Positions 32,543 through 43,140 of a stretch of DNA of 64,000 nt are shown piece after piece (position 1 is the stretch's first letter; each line of letters opens with the position of its first letter). The notes beneath the pieces were generated by a model that was given only the letters and a program-made list of their open reading frames with translations, was not told the DNA's origin and ran no database searches. A program made the position numbers and the translations under genes. This DNA comes from Azolla caroliniana (Eukaryota > Polypodiophyta), in NCBI GenBank assembly GCA_043228905.1, contig JBHGNT010000016.1, positions 7,812,001-7,876,000 of the forward strand. The letters are read 5' to 3'.

Positions 32543-33054
32543 TATTAGGAATTCGGTCCCTCCGAATGGGATCCGGAGGAGCCGAAGGAAGGAACCAGAT
32601 TGGACCAGAAGGTATCCGGATGGATCCGGTGTGAACCGGATCCAAGGACATATATGCAAATATGTTTTTGGTGTGCTTGTAAATGCTATATTTGTAAATA
32701 GTCTTAAAGTCATATAAGTATAAATATGAGTTAGGTTAATCAGTTTAGGTGTAGTGGTGGTGGTGGTTGTTGTTGTTAGTAGTATCATAGTTGTACAGAG
32801 AGAGAGAGAGAAGAGAAGTCACCGGTTGGTGAAGATATTGAGCTCGAGGTTGTTGCCTATGAGTCTCCTGTTGTACCTCCTTTCTCATATAATGATAGTT
32901 GGAGTATGTGGGCTCCCGTGGTTTTTCCCTGGTAGGGCTTTCCACATAAACATCGTGTGTCGTCTCTTCTGTGTAAGTGTACGAACCTCCATTTCTGTTT
33001 TGTTCTTTCATAAAGTGTTTGACTCTCGGTTGTGGGCGAGTGCTATTCTGCACA
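32543..33054 (+). mobile_element. Solo LTR (copia type) with 5-bp target duplication
   Basis: 512 bp from TATTAGGAATTCGG (original TG lost by G-to-A) to CTATTCTGCACA, flanked by CTTTC at 32538-32542 and 33055-33059. TATA-like tataagtataaatat at about 32714. It holds the block ctcccgtggtttttcc ... ctttccac shared with LTRs at 33355-33955 and 57763-58277. No internal coding sequence is attached. Confidence 0.85.
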
Positions 33055-33354
33055 CTTTCTTCCTTCAACTATGCTTCCTTCTTACCACTACTAAGACCTC
33101 TCCTCTACTAAGAATCTCTCTCTTATTTCAAAGGTATCACTTCCCCCCCCTTTAGCCTCCTTCATCTCACTTCTTATAATCTTCTTCCCCCCTCTTTCAT
33201 GCTTTTGTAGAAACTTTTTATCTCCTATTTTTAGCTAAGACGCAATGACCTTCTAATCGTCATATCTCCATCATCCGAGCTCTTAATTTAGAGATTTAAA
33301 AAATTATAGAAATCTCTCTTTACGGCTTTCTAACTCATATTTAAACATGATATT
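33055..33354. other. Non-coding pyrimidine-rich sequence, right part of the solo LTR target
   Basis: No gene or motif supported apart from the target duplication at its left edge. Confidence 0.5.
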
Positions 33355-33955
33355 TGTTGGGAATATGTCCCTCCAGTGGGAGGAGGAACCGACTGTCCAG
33401 AAGTTGCTAACAGTCGATGACTACGAGGAGCTGACTGATCGGACCAAGGAGTGCCGACAGTCGTAAAAATGGAAGATCTGACTGTTCCGAAAGTCGACAG
33501 TCAAAGAGTCGAAAAAAATGAGTCGATTGTCCGATAGTTCGACTATTATTATTATAGTAATAATAATAATGATACGTAGCAGAGGCTACATTTGTAAATA
33601 GCCCATACATTGTATAAGTATAAATACACTTACGGCAAAACGTGAGAAGGAGTGTAGAATAGAAGTAGCATGAGAGTGTGTGAGACAGAGAGTGAGTGAG
33701 AGCAGCGCCATAGCTGTGTGCGTAACAATAGACGCCAAGAGCCCTGCATGGCTGATACACTCATAGGAGTGTTGTAACATTCTGTGTTGTATATCCACTA
33801 TACATAGTCAAGCTCTGTTCCCGTGGTTTTCTCCCGTTTTAGGGTTTCCACGTTAAATCTCTGTGCACCATTGTTGTCCAGTTTTTTTGGCATATCTGTG
33901 ATTCGTATTTTAGCACAGTTCGTTTATTTTGATTTGACCGAACGATTTCTCAACA
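33355..33955 (+). mobile_element. 5' LTR of copia element C2
   Basis: 601 bp, TGTTGGGAATATG to TTTCTCAACA, with gtataagtataaatac as TATA region (about 33615) and the conserved block ttcccgtggttttctccc ... agggtttccacgtta at 33820-33855. Followed by a primer-binding site. Confidence 0.85.
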
Positions 33956-33958
33956 AAC

Positions 33959-33970
33959 TGGTATCAAAGC
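33959..33970 (+). promoter_or_regulatory. Primer-binding site of C2
   Basis: TGGTATCAAAGC, one base from the initiator tRNA-Met complement, three bases inside the LTR. Confidence 0.85.
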
Positions 33971-33983
33971 TTGAGGTGCAAAA

Positions 33984-35424
33984 ATGGAAGGAGGTGTGAG
34001 CGGTTTCCCAGGTATGATAGTTCTAAACTCACAGAACTATGTAGACTGGAAGATAAAGATGGAATACCTCCTCATCGTCAAAGACCTGTATGAGCTAGTC
34101 GATAGAGCAGATATACCTAGGGGGGTATTGGAGTCGAATTGGAAACTTCTAAACAGAAAGGCAATGGCCACCATCCGATAGTGCATCGATGTAAGTGTCC
34201 TTCAGCATGTGGCGAATGACACAAATGCCCACGAAATGTGGCAGAAGCTGTCGGGTCTGTATGAGAGGAAGAACGCGCTCAATAAAACCTCGCTGATGAG
34301 AAAAATTGTACGGCTGAAATACAGAGACAGTGAGAGCATCGTCGAACACATCAGTACATTTATGGGGTATCTAAATCAACTTGTTGCGACCAAGTTTCCC
34401 TTGGATGATGCAATGCAGGCCATCCTGCTGATGTGCACACTATCGGACAGTTGGGAGAACCTGGTGGTTACTCTCACCACCTCCTGTCAAGAAGAGAACT
34501 TGTCTTTATAGATGGTGAAGACAAGCATCCTAAATGAGGAGGCAAGGAGGAAAGACAAAGGTGTCCTATCCCAATTAGAGTCGAATATGACTCAACATAT
34601 GGACAGAGGAAGAGACCGGCGAAGAAGAAGTCCGCAATGAGCGGACAAATCCCACGCCAAATCGAAGTCCAGAGGTAAGCCCGTGTGCTTTTATTGTGGA
34701 AAGCCTGGACACTTCCAGAAGGACTATCGACACTTAAAGAAAGATAAGAGTGTCGGAAATAATGTCGAACCTAGGAAAATTCCTGATGAGAAGAACACTT
34801 TGGCCATTGCTAAGAGCAATGAAGAACTCCTATTCATTTGTGAACAGACAAGTGCAAATCTTGCAAGTGAAGATTGCACGTGGGTGATTGATTCCGGGGC
34901 ATCGTTCCATATAACTCCGTCAAGAGAGTATTTCTCGAGTTACATAGTCGGGGATCATGGTTGTGTAAAGATGGGTGACAGTGGAGAGTGCACGGTAACC
35001 GGAGTCTGAAGTGTTTACTTAACGACGTCGACAAGGTGTCGACTGACTCTGAAGGATGTTCGACATGTCCCCGATACCAGATTGAATCTGATATCGACTG
35101 GAAGGTTAGATGACGAAGGCTATAGTGGTAGCTTTCGAAATGGCAAGTGGAAGTTCTGTTGAGGAAATCTTATAGTGGCCCGAGCATAGAAAGAAGGCAC
35201 ATTATATATGATGCATGCCGGACTGTGCAAATCGGAAGTAAATGTAGCAACCGACTCGGAAGGAGAAATATGGCATAAGAGGCTAGGCCACATGAGTGAG
35301 AAGGGAATGCACTTGCTAGCAGAAAAGAAACTTCTACCAGAAGTCAAGGGAGTGCACCTAGAGAAGTGCGTCGACTGCTTAGTCGGAAAGCAGAATAGAG
35401 CAGCATTCCACACAAGACCACCGA
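33984..35424 (+). pseudogene. Copia C2 gag, protease and integrase start (truncated)
   Basis: Starts at ATG 33984 (MEGGVSGFPGMIVLNSQNYV). UBN2-type gag with a stop at 34179-34181 and another near 34510; zinc knuckle CFYCGKPGHFQKDY (last Cys changed to Tyr); protease WVIDSGASFHITPS; stop near 35008; pre-integrase EIWHKRLGHMSEKGM and CVDCLVGKQ; ends in FHTRPP at 35424, exactly where an LTR-like TG starts. The remainder of pol is absent. Confidence 0.88.
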
Positions 35425-35875
35425 TGTTGTTCGGTCGACAATTACTATTTTGCCGACACAGTATAAGATGAACATTCGTACCGAACGTTCTATCAAGAAG
35501 TTGTGGTTAAACGAATAGAGACGAATTAGTTGTAAACTTATTGGTGATAACAGACACCGAGATCGTGACTTATGTAATATAGTTTAGACAGAATGAAATA
35601 GATAGCAAGAGCGATTCGTACACAGAGATTTCCTAACTAAACTTTATATTAGTAAATACAACGATAGATTTTTACAATGCCTTCGGTTCCTTTTATAGGT
35701 AACCTGAAGGTATTTTCTCATCAAGAAATCCTACTGCCTATAATTATCAAGAATTACAAAACTTCGTAACTAACTATATCCTATTCGGCTATCTGCTGGG
35801 TCATCGATCCGAACTGTCGATCCGAACTGTCGATCCGACTCCGACTCCGATGCATCCATACTTGTCCGGGTAACA
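35425..35875. mobile_element. LTR-like block at the left end of gypsy D, orientation unclear
   Basis: Starts TGTTGTTCGGTCGACAATTA right at the break in C2 and ends GGGTAACA. On the plus strand it is followed by TTGGCACGCCCGTG (35877-35890), which looks like a primer-binding site pointing into D, yet its TATA-like tataaaagg lies on the minus strand (about 35695). It is not alignable with the right-hand LTR of D by eye. Confidence 0.45.
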
Positions 35876-36101
35876 CTTGGCACGCCCGTGGGGCAACACG
35901 TTGCCCGGCGGACCCCCGGTAACCCCTTCACTCCTGCTGCTTTGAGGGAAGATCGTCCTCCAACTCCAAATCATCGTCTGCGTCGTCCTGTAGAATGTCG
36001 AACAAGGAGGGTTCTTCTTCATGTGGTGCTACGCTGATATCGTCATCATCTTCATCTTTGGCGTCCTCCCCATCGTCGTTTTCCTGGGTAGGTCTCTATA
36101 A

Positions 36102-37170
36102 TTACTCCGCGGATTCTCCGGCTTTGTCCTGTCCAGCGGGGAACGGGTTAGGTCGCCTAGGTCCCAGGTAAGGTTTTAGGTGAAACCCATTCACCTTTTG
36201 CCGTAGCACTTCTCCGGCCAAGGTGCCAAGTTGAAACGTGTCGTCTTCCACTCCAACTATCCAATACAGGCCGGTCCAGTGGAATCTTAATTTTCCTAGC
36301 ATTTGCCCCATGCATGTTTGAAAAACTAATACTGCTTTCCCGACCGTAAAATCCTTTACACACGCATGACAGTGTCGGTCCACGAATGCTTTGCGCCATC
36401 GTTCTTCCTGTTCCAATATGGCCATACTGTGTAACTGTGTTTTGCCTAGTTCTAACAGTTGTCGTAGCCGTATTCGTTCAGATTTGTCCTCTGCCAGCCG
36501 GTCTCGTACTTGAATATGCAGACTGGGTACCTGGAATTCGATTGGCATCACAGCCTCCAACCCAAATGCTAGCCTGAAAGGTGTGGATTGTATGCTAGTT
36601 TTATAGCTGGTTCGATATGCCCATAATGTGCTATCCAATTTGATATCCCAATCTATTCTGTTCTCATTGACTATCTTTTTGAGGATAGTTTGTAATGTTT
36701 TGTTCGTGGATTCGGCCAAGCCATTTTCCTGGGGTTAATACGGCGTACTCTTTTTATGGACCACAACGTAGTGTTGGGTCAGTTTGTTGATGATCGTATT
36801 CAGCAAGTGACTCCCTTGGTCACTAATAAGCTCAATAGGGCAGCCAAAACGACACCAGATATGTTCGTAAAGGAATTTCATTGTGATTGTCATGGTATTT
36901 TCACATAGTGGTTTCGCTTCTACCCACTTGGTGCAGTAATCCGTAGCCACCACGATATACTTATTGCCGGTTCGGGCAGTCGCCGGGGTAAAGGGTCCCA
37001 CAAAATCCAGCCCCCACTTTTGGAAAGGATCCAACAGCAACACCAGTTGATGTGGCATTCTCGCGACTTCCGTGGGCTGGCCCATCCGTTGGCATAAATC
37101 GCACTGTTTGCAATATTCATACGCATCCTTCTGCGTAGTCAACCACCAAAGTCTTGCTTGCTAGATTTTC
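36102..37170 (-). pseudogene. Gypsy D integrase (nearly open)
   Basis: Minus strand frames 37142-36735 and 36719-36102, separated by one stop (TAA near 36733). HHCC finger second half CKQCDLCQRMG; core GLDFVGPF (Asp), ISDQGSHLL (Asp), NGLAESTNK (Glu) all intact; LWAYRTSYKTSI and FGLEAVMPIEF; C-terminal tail DDTFQLGTLAGEV and NGFHLKPYLG. No chromodomain, so a non-chromovirus gypsy. Confidence 0.88.
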
Positions 37171-38660
37171 CGGGCCGTAACATCGCCCGCGTAGTGTTCT
37201 CTCGCCATACCACAGTGAGGTTCACGTAAAACCATTGCCTTCTCATCCTTCCATATTCCGCGCCTCCAGATGTCGTCACTGCCTTTGTGATATAGGACAC
37301 CTTCGACTAAGTAGAAATTACGACTCCGGACGGCCAGTCATTTTTTCTCGTTCGTCCTTAATTGTGCTGGCAGTAACCCCGTGGTCAGAAAGTAGGTCAT
37401 TTCCATTTCTCCATTATCCAATCTGCTCAAGAAATCCGCCACCGTGTGTTGCGTACCCGGTCGGTGTTGAATGACAAAGTCAAATTCTTGGAGCAACAGC
37501 ATCCATCTAGCCAATTTTCCTGTCAGTGCCTGTTTCCCTACCAGATATAGCAATGTCGTATGATCCACGTGAAATGTGAATTTTCGCCCTAGCAGATAAT
37601 GCCAGAATTTATTGATGTTGTATATCATACCCAACGCTTCCCGTTCCGTTGTGGAATAGTCACGCTCAGCCGTTGATAGTTTCCAACTAGCGTAGTACAC
37701 TGGTCGGTACCAATTCGGCTCCGAGAGCTGCATCAACACACTACCTATCGCTATATCTTAGGCATCCACAAACACGTGAAATGGTTTCGCCCAATCTGGT
37801 GGCTGTACGACCGGTGCCTGCGTTAGTATTATTTTTAGCGCATCATATGCCTTTTCTTCCGTTGCTATCCATTTGAAAGGGGTATGGTGGACGACAGCAT
37901 GTAATGGTGTGGCGAAATCCGCCAAATAGCGTAACATCCGACTATGCCATCATATTTGTCCCAGAAACCGGTTGAGTGCTTTGGCATTTGTCGGCGTGTT
38001 TGCGTGAGTAATCGCGGAGATTTTGTTTGGATCGATTGTTATCCCCTCCTTACTAACTAGGTGGCCGAGGAGGGCTCCACTGGTGACGCCGAAGGCACAT
38101 TTGGCGGGATTCAGGCTTAAGCGTGAAGTTCAGCAACGCTCCAGGCAAAGTTGGAGATGCGTAAAATGTTCGGTTGTTGTCCCATACACCGCAAAATCGT
38201 CTAAAAAGACCTGCATGAAGGCAGGTAAATATTCCCCAAAAATCTCCATGATTGCCCGCTGAAATGTAGTTGGCGCTGTCTTTAGCCCGAACATCATGAC
38301 CACCGCGACATAGACTCCCCAGTCCGTGACAAACGCCGCCTTCTCTTGGTCATTGGGGTGCATGCGTACTTGATTGTACCCACTGAAGCCATCTAGAAAG
38401 TTGTACATGTCATGCCCTGCGACTGCATCCAGTACGTTGTCAGTGAAAGGTAAAGGGAATGCGTCTGAAATGGTTACGACGTTCAATTTCCGGTAGTCCA
38501 CGCACACACGTATTTTTCCATTTTTCTTTGGTACGACTACTATCGGGCTTAACCATGTAGCTTGCTTGACTGGTCGAATGAATCCGGCCTTTAGAAGTTT
38601 GTCAATTTCCTCTTTTACGCGAGCCGTGTAATTTGGATTCATGCGGTATCAACATTGTTG
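37171..38660 (-). pseudogene. Gypsy D reverse transcriptase and RNase H
   Basis: RT frame 38642-38130: SPIVVVPKKNGKIRVCVDYR, FLDGFSGYNQVRMHPNDQEK, VFLDDFAVYG (catalytic DD kept). A frameshift near 38130 leads to degraded thumb sequence. RNase H 37770-37338: VFVDA with a stop, IGSVLMQL, STAERDYSTTEREALGMIYN, FHVDHTTLLYL, HRPGTQHTVADFLSRLDNGE. Several stops between 38130 and 37740. Confidence 0.85.
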
Positions 38661-39790
38661 AACTGGTTTCGCATCGGTCGCTAAATTGAACTTATGTTGA
38701 TAGAACTTCGGATCTAATCCCTTCATGTCCTCGTGGAACCAAGTGAACACATCTTTATACTTCCTGAGCAGTGCTATCATCGCCTCTCTTTGATCCGGTA
38801 GTAACTCTTTTGCGATGGAGAGGAATCGGGGGTCTGATGTCGTACCTACGTTAACTTCTTCTAGGGTTGAGGCAGCGACTCGTCGTGAAATTTCAATTTC
38901 CTTCTCGAACGCCGCCTATGCTCTGCTTAATTCTAATATCGACTCTAGGTCTGGTTCATAAGCCTCGTCGTGAAGCGCAGTAGGCGTGGCGTAATCTGCC
39001 GCGGTTTCTATTCCGTCAATTTCGAATAGTGGGATGATTCAGGGCTGCTCGTCGAGGTATGCTTCTAACTCTGTATCATCCACCCCCTCCAGCATATTTA
39101 TATCTTCTACGTATAACGGTTTTATCCCCTTGGGTTGTGCCGCCATTTCCTTTGTGGGTACGCAAACCTTGGTGCATCATCGTCGAAAACTGATGCACTT
39201 ATGTTGCCAACTCTATTTGATATTCGCCGAATGAAGCAAGGTCTACCAAGCAGCATAGGATACACTCTTGGGGCGTCGAGGGCGAGCACTACCGCTGAGA
39301 TGTCGAAGCAATATTCGCCGATGATGATGCCTAACTTTCGGATTAAGCCTAAAGGCCTTACTAAGAGGGTATTCGCCATGCGCAGCCAAAACGGGCAAGC
39401 TTCCCATTCTGAAATTCCCAATTGTTCACATGTCTTTGCGCTAATTACATTGATGCTAGAGCCTCTGCCGATTACGCATCTTGTGATTTCCTGACCGTGT
39501 AATACCAACTTGATAGCTGGATTGTGGTGATCCACCACCGTTGGTCCATCGCTAGTGTCTGTAAAGTTGGTGGAGACGCTTGCCCCAGGTCTGCTTGTTA
39601 TGCGATCCTCTACGGCTTGGCAGAACCATGGAACTAGTTGAAGTAGCTTCTCCATGGTCAGTGTTATTTCACAGCCTGCCAGTGCTTGCCATATGGGATC
39701 TGGGGATATTATGTCTTCCTCTAATGGCCCAACATTGTTTGCAGACTCCTGCCGCATGCGCTCCGTATTGGCCACGTTCGCTTTTTCGAC
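38661..39790 (-). pseudogene. Gypsy D protease region
   Basis: Frame 39775-39122. Retropepsin-like: KLVLHGQEITRCVIGRGSSI, NVISAKTCEQLGISEWEACP, LGLIRKLGIIIGEYCFDISA, YPMLLGRPCF. The catalytic motif reads VIGRGSS where the family has an Asp (DGGSS-like), so the active-site Asp is lost. 38661-39120 reads only as broken linker sequence to RT. Confidence 0.7.
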
Positions 39791-41190
39791 CCATGCTTGG
39801 GCCGTCTAACGTATCACATCTTGCGTAGCCCAATCAACATTTTTCGTTTGCTGGCTTGTCGTAACTTGCTTAACTTCCGCCATAATCGTATTGACAGCGG
39901 GGCCCTTGCCCTTGCGGAGTGGACATTGAGTGGCATAATGTCCGGGTTGTTGGCAAACGAAACAATGGACACTGGATTCGCCTTTCTCGGCAGTTGGTGG
40001 CGTGTTCCTCTCCCCAGGTGTGACTTGCTCTTCCTGGTCTTGGTTTATTCTTCTGAATTTCCGCGGTGGTTGTTGTTGGTCCCGGTGCGGCTCCTGGTGC
40101 CGGTCATCTTGCGAACTTTCGTTGTAACGTCGTTGGTCCCTATACTGTCGATGTTTCCCGCAAGGCCCATTGAAGCCACTACGTTTGTTCGTCGGTCGGT
40201 AGTTTTCGTAATGTCGTCCTCCTTTATTGTATTTGCAGTTGCCTCAGTAGTCTTCGTCCTTTGGCTCTTCTTCCTCGGAATCGTTGTTATTCCGTCGATT
40301 CCGGTAGTGCCGGTCGTCGCGTAGATTTCGATCTGTATATCGGGGTCGCTCTTCTTGGCGCCTTTGATCATTTCAGCGAGGTGGTAGTTGTGTTTCTACG
40401 GTTTGTATTGTGGGCGTAGGTCTGTTCGGCATATTGTATTCACACTGCTCGACCGTGGGTGCTTTGGAGTGACAAATTGGGCAGTGGATTCGCATGTTGC
40501 ATTCCACTACGAAATGCCCAGAATTGAGGCAAATCATGCACTGGATTTCCTGATGAAAATGTTGTTCCTCATCCTAAGGTAACGCTTGTCATAATGAGGA
40601 CATAGAAAACCGTTCCTCTTCTTCGTCCAGCTCGAGCTGTAACGGCCACTCTATGACCATATCGGTTGTTTCTCCTTTCACGTTATTGTGGTTGAGCGTC
40701 GTCAGTATAGGTCGCCGTAAGGCTGCCAGAAATGTCTCCCGAGCCTCGTCCTCTATCGGTCCCCGTTCTAATTTCCGCTGCAGATTTTGGAAGCGTAAAC
40801 TGAAGTTCGTGACAATCTCAGCTGGCAACTATTTGATTGTATAGAACTACCCGAGGATTTCGCGTTGCGACACCCTCCGATGGAAGAAACGCAGAAAGGC
40901 CGACTACAACTGATCGAAGGTCGTGATTGTTAGCAGATCCATCTACGAATGCCAAAACGTAGCTCTACCATCCAGAGTTAATCCAAACTCTGTCATTTTG
41001 GATTGGTGCGCTACTTCTTCTGGAAGTCTCTACGCCATATGATTCACATTCCAGACATTCAAGAACAAGCGAATGTGGGTTGCGGTGCCTGTTTCGCGAT
41101 TGAAGCGGGGATAGGAGAAGGCCATGTTGGACGCTACAGTGAGCAAGGAAAGACCACAGTACTTGTGTGGTGACGGAACTTTGTGCATCT
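39791..41190 (-). pseudogene. Gypsy D gag with three zinc knuckles
   Basis: Gag core in frame 40828-40589 (VTNFSLRFQNLQRKLERGPI) with further broken sequence up to MAFSYPRFNRETGTATHI near 41140. Zinc knuckles in different frames: CMICLNSGHFVVEC (about 40540-40499), a partial CPICHSKAPTVEQC (about 40480-40440), CFVCQQPGHYATQC (about 39966-39925). A basic Thr/Arg-rich segment (40371-40045) lies between. Confidence 0.75.
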
Positions 41191-41400
41191 CACCAGGGTA
41201 TTTGGTGAGTGGGAAGTCGACTTTGTGGTCCCGACAAATATCACTGAGGTCACTCAGGCGAGGTTTTTGCCTTACACGTTCCTCTGCCTGCTTGTGATTG
41301 GTCAGTCTTGTCGTGTTGGTTCTCTGGGACGTCTACGGCTAAACATCCATTCGTCATTGTTCGTCTGCGAGAAGACACAGATCACCAAGCGTGCCAAACG
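41191..41400 (-). promoter_or_regulatory. Leader and probable primer-binding site of gypsy D
   Basis: Minus strand TTTGGCACGCTTGGTG (about 41399-41384) lies two bases inside the LTR that ends at 41401. It has the TTTGGC start common in non-chromovirus gypsy elements of plants. The tRNA is not identified. Confidence 0.5.
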
Positions 41401-41868
41401 TGTTACCGATTAGGAACACCGTCTACGGCCAGTCCTTCGACGTAGACTTCAAGGTGACTATGTTGCGAAGAATGGTACCATCGCACCGTAATACGTAATG
41501 GGATACTCCCTCATATCCTAGTAGCATATAAGGGAGACGGCTACAACCAAATTCCCTAGGAAGTGCACTAGTATTCGCACTTACGCCTACACCCTTACGA
41601 TTAGTAGTACGCAACAGACAACAAAGAACACAATAGATAAAAAACCACAGATACGCACAGAACTCAAAGAAGATAGTATTCTATTACGAAAGCACTCTCT
41701 GTGCCAAAATTACACGCTACCTCTTACAGAGGATTTCTGTCCTTTATATACACATAATGTCTTTTAGCCGTTCACGCTTCCCGCGTGAACTGTTACATGC
41801 ATTTCTTACGCTTTTACTATATTCTAATATTTCTGCGCTTTTGTTCGTCAGTTACTATTCTGGCGAAC
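41401..41868 (-). mobile_element. 5' LTR of gypsy D
   Basis: 468 bp on the minus strand from TGTTCGCCAGAATAG to ATCGGTAACA. TATA-like tgtatataaagg at about 41750 (minus). The U3 edge is an imperfect palindrome (TGTTCGTCAG ... CTGGCGAACA on the plus strand at 41841-41868). It ends exactly where the 5' LTR of copia E resumes. Confidence 0.6.
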
Positions 41869-41941
41869 AACACTCTCTTCCTCTCATACTCTCACATACA
41901 CACACACATCACATAAATGTCAGCTACTTAATCACATACGT

Positions 41942-42906
41942 TGTCGTGAAGATCCGTCACTACGCGCGGATCGTGAGGCGAAACCGTCGGGGTTCTGGAT
42001 CGAAAGGACTCGAAGTTTGCACTAGCTTTAGCAAGAAAGGAATTAAGACAGCTTGAAAGAGAGAGAGATTGAGATAAGATAGAACACTTGATTTTAGATT
42101 GAGAGAGAGATTAAGATTGAACTCTTGACTTTAGATTTGAAGAACAAGATTAATACATCAGTTGGATAACGAATTTTCTTCTTAATATTAATTTTGATAT
42201 AAAGCTCTCATGTATGAGAATTTACATGTAAAGTTACAATGATAAAAATATAATTCCAAGAAAATGTGTTGGCTTAGTGGTAAGCTTATTGACTCTTAAT
42301 TTAGAGGTGTAAGGTTCAAATCCTTACTTTCCCTCCTTGTGTATATGTATAAATATTTAAATTTATTTATTTATCTAGCTAGCCGCCGGTCGCCGGTTGT
42401 CGGATGCCCGTTCCGTCACCGGATGTCGGTTACCGTCCAGTCGCCGGATGTCGGTTACTGTTTGGTCACCGGATCCCGGTTCCGTCGTCGATCCGGTTTT
42501 GGTTGGCCAAAACCTTTGGAAGTAGCCAAGGCACACCCATTCATCCAATAGCTTAGTTCAAGTCATCTTGAACTCTCTATACTCCATACATAGACGCAAA
42601 GATAATAGCTTTTGCTCTACCTTATATATGGTGAGATCCTCATTTATCCTGTCTATGTGGGATATCTCACAATTTTATTTTTCTCTTTATCTTTGCAAAC
42701 TTCTTACCCACATAAGTTGACACTTAGATGTCTATTTCTTATGTAGTAAAGTGCATCTAAAAGCTCTTCAAGACCTCCATCTTTTTGTACTAAGATATTA
42801 AACTTACTTAAAATTAGTATCTTCACTATTATTGTTTTATATGAATCACACTCAATTTCGTAAGTTTTATGTGATTTTCACACCATTGCCAAAAATCTTC
42901 ACGACA
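41942..42906. mobile_element. 965-bp TG..CA insertion with inverted ends in the 5' LTR of E
   Basis: Starts TGTCGTGAAGAT and ends ATCTTCACGACA: 12-bp perfect terminal inverted repeats. Flanked by ACGT (41938-41941 and 42907-42910). The intact E LTR at 53780-53790 shows the uninterrupted target with only two transitions. Contains a tRNA-like segment (42266-42334) and a CCGG-rich block of short repeats (gtcgccggatgtcggttac type, 42380-42500). No coding frame. Could be a solo LTR or a non-autonomous element. Confidence 0.75.
42266..42334 (+). other. tRNA-like sequence inside the 965-bp insertion
   Basis: A-box-like TGGCTTAGTGGTAAGC, B-box-like GGTTCAAATCC, and a perfectly paired 6-bp T stem (GTAAGG / CCTTAC). 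The acceptor stem does not pair, so a tRNA-derived remnant and not a tRNA gene. An AT-rich tail follows, as at 723-795. Confidence 0.5.
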
Positions 42907-42971
42907 ACGTGATTAACTATTCACATAATTAGATATTAATTAACCCTTAGTTAATTACCTAATTATTAACA

Positions 42972-42990
42972 CGGTATCAAAGTGTGTGGT
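42972..42990 (+). promoter_or_regulatory. Primer-binding site of E
   Basis: CGGTATCAAAGTG directly after the LTR end TTATTAACA; a mutated initiator tRNA-Met complement (TGGTATCAGAGC). Confidence 0.7.
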
Positions 42991-43140
42991 TTAGCATATC
43001 TACTAAGCCCACCCGATTCATTGTGATTGTGTGTTCAATACCCCAAGAGAAATCCGACCATCCACTACCATAGTGCCGTTACGTAGCACGTATATGTGAC
43101 TGAAGGAAGAAAAGTCAAAAAGGAAGACACTACATCAACA

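Noticed and set aside
40045-40371. A separate Thr/Arg-rich 108-codon gene
   Set aside because: It lies between zinc knuckles of gypsy D gag and is a frame-shifted or adjacent-frame reading of that gag.
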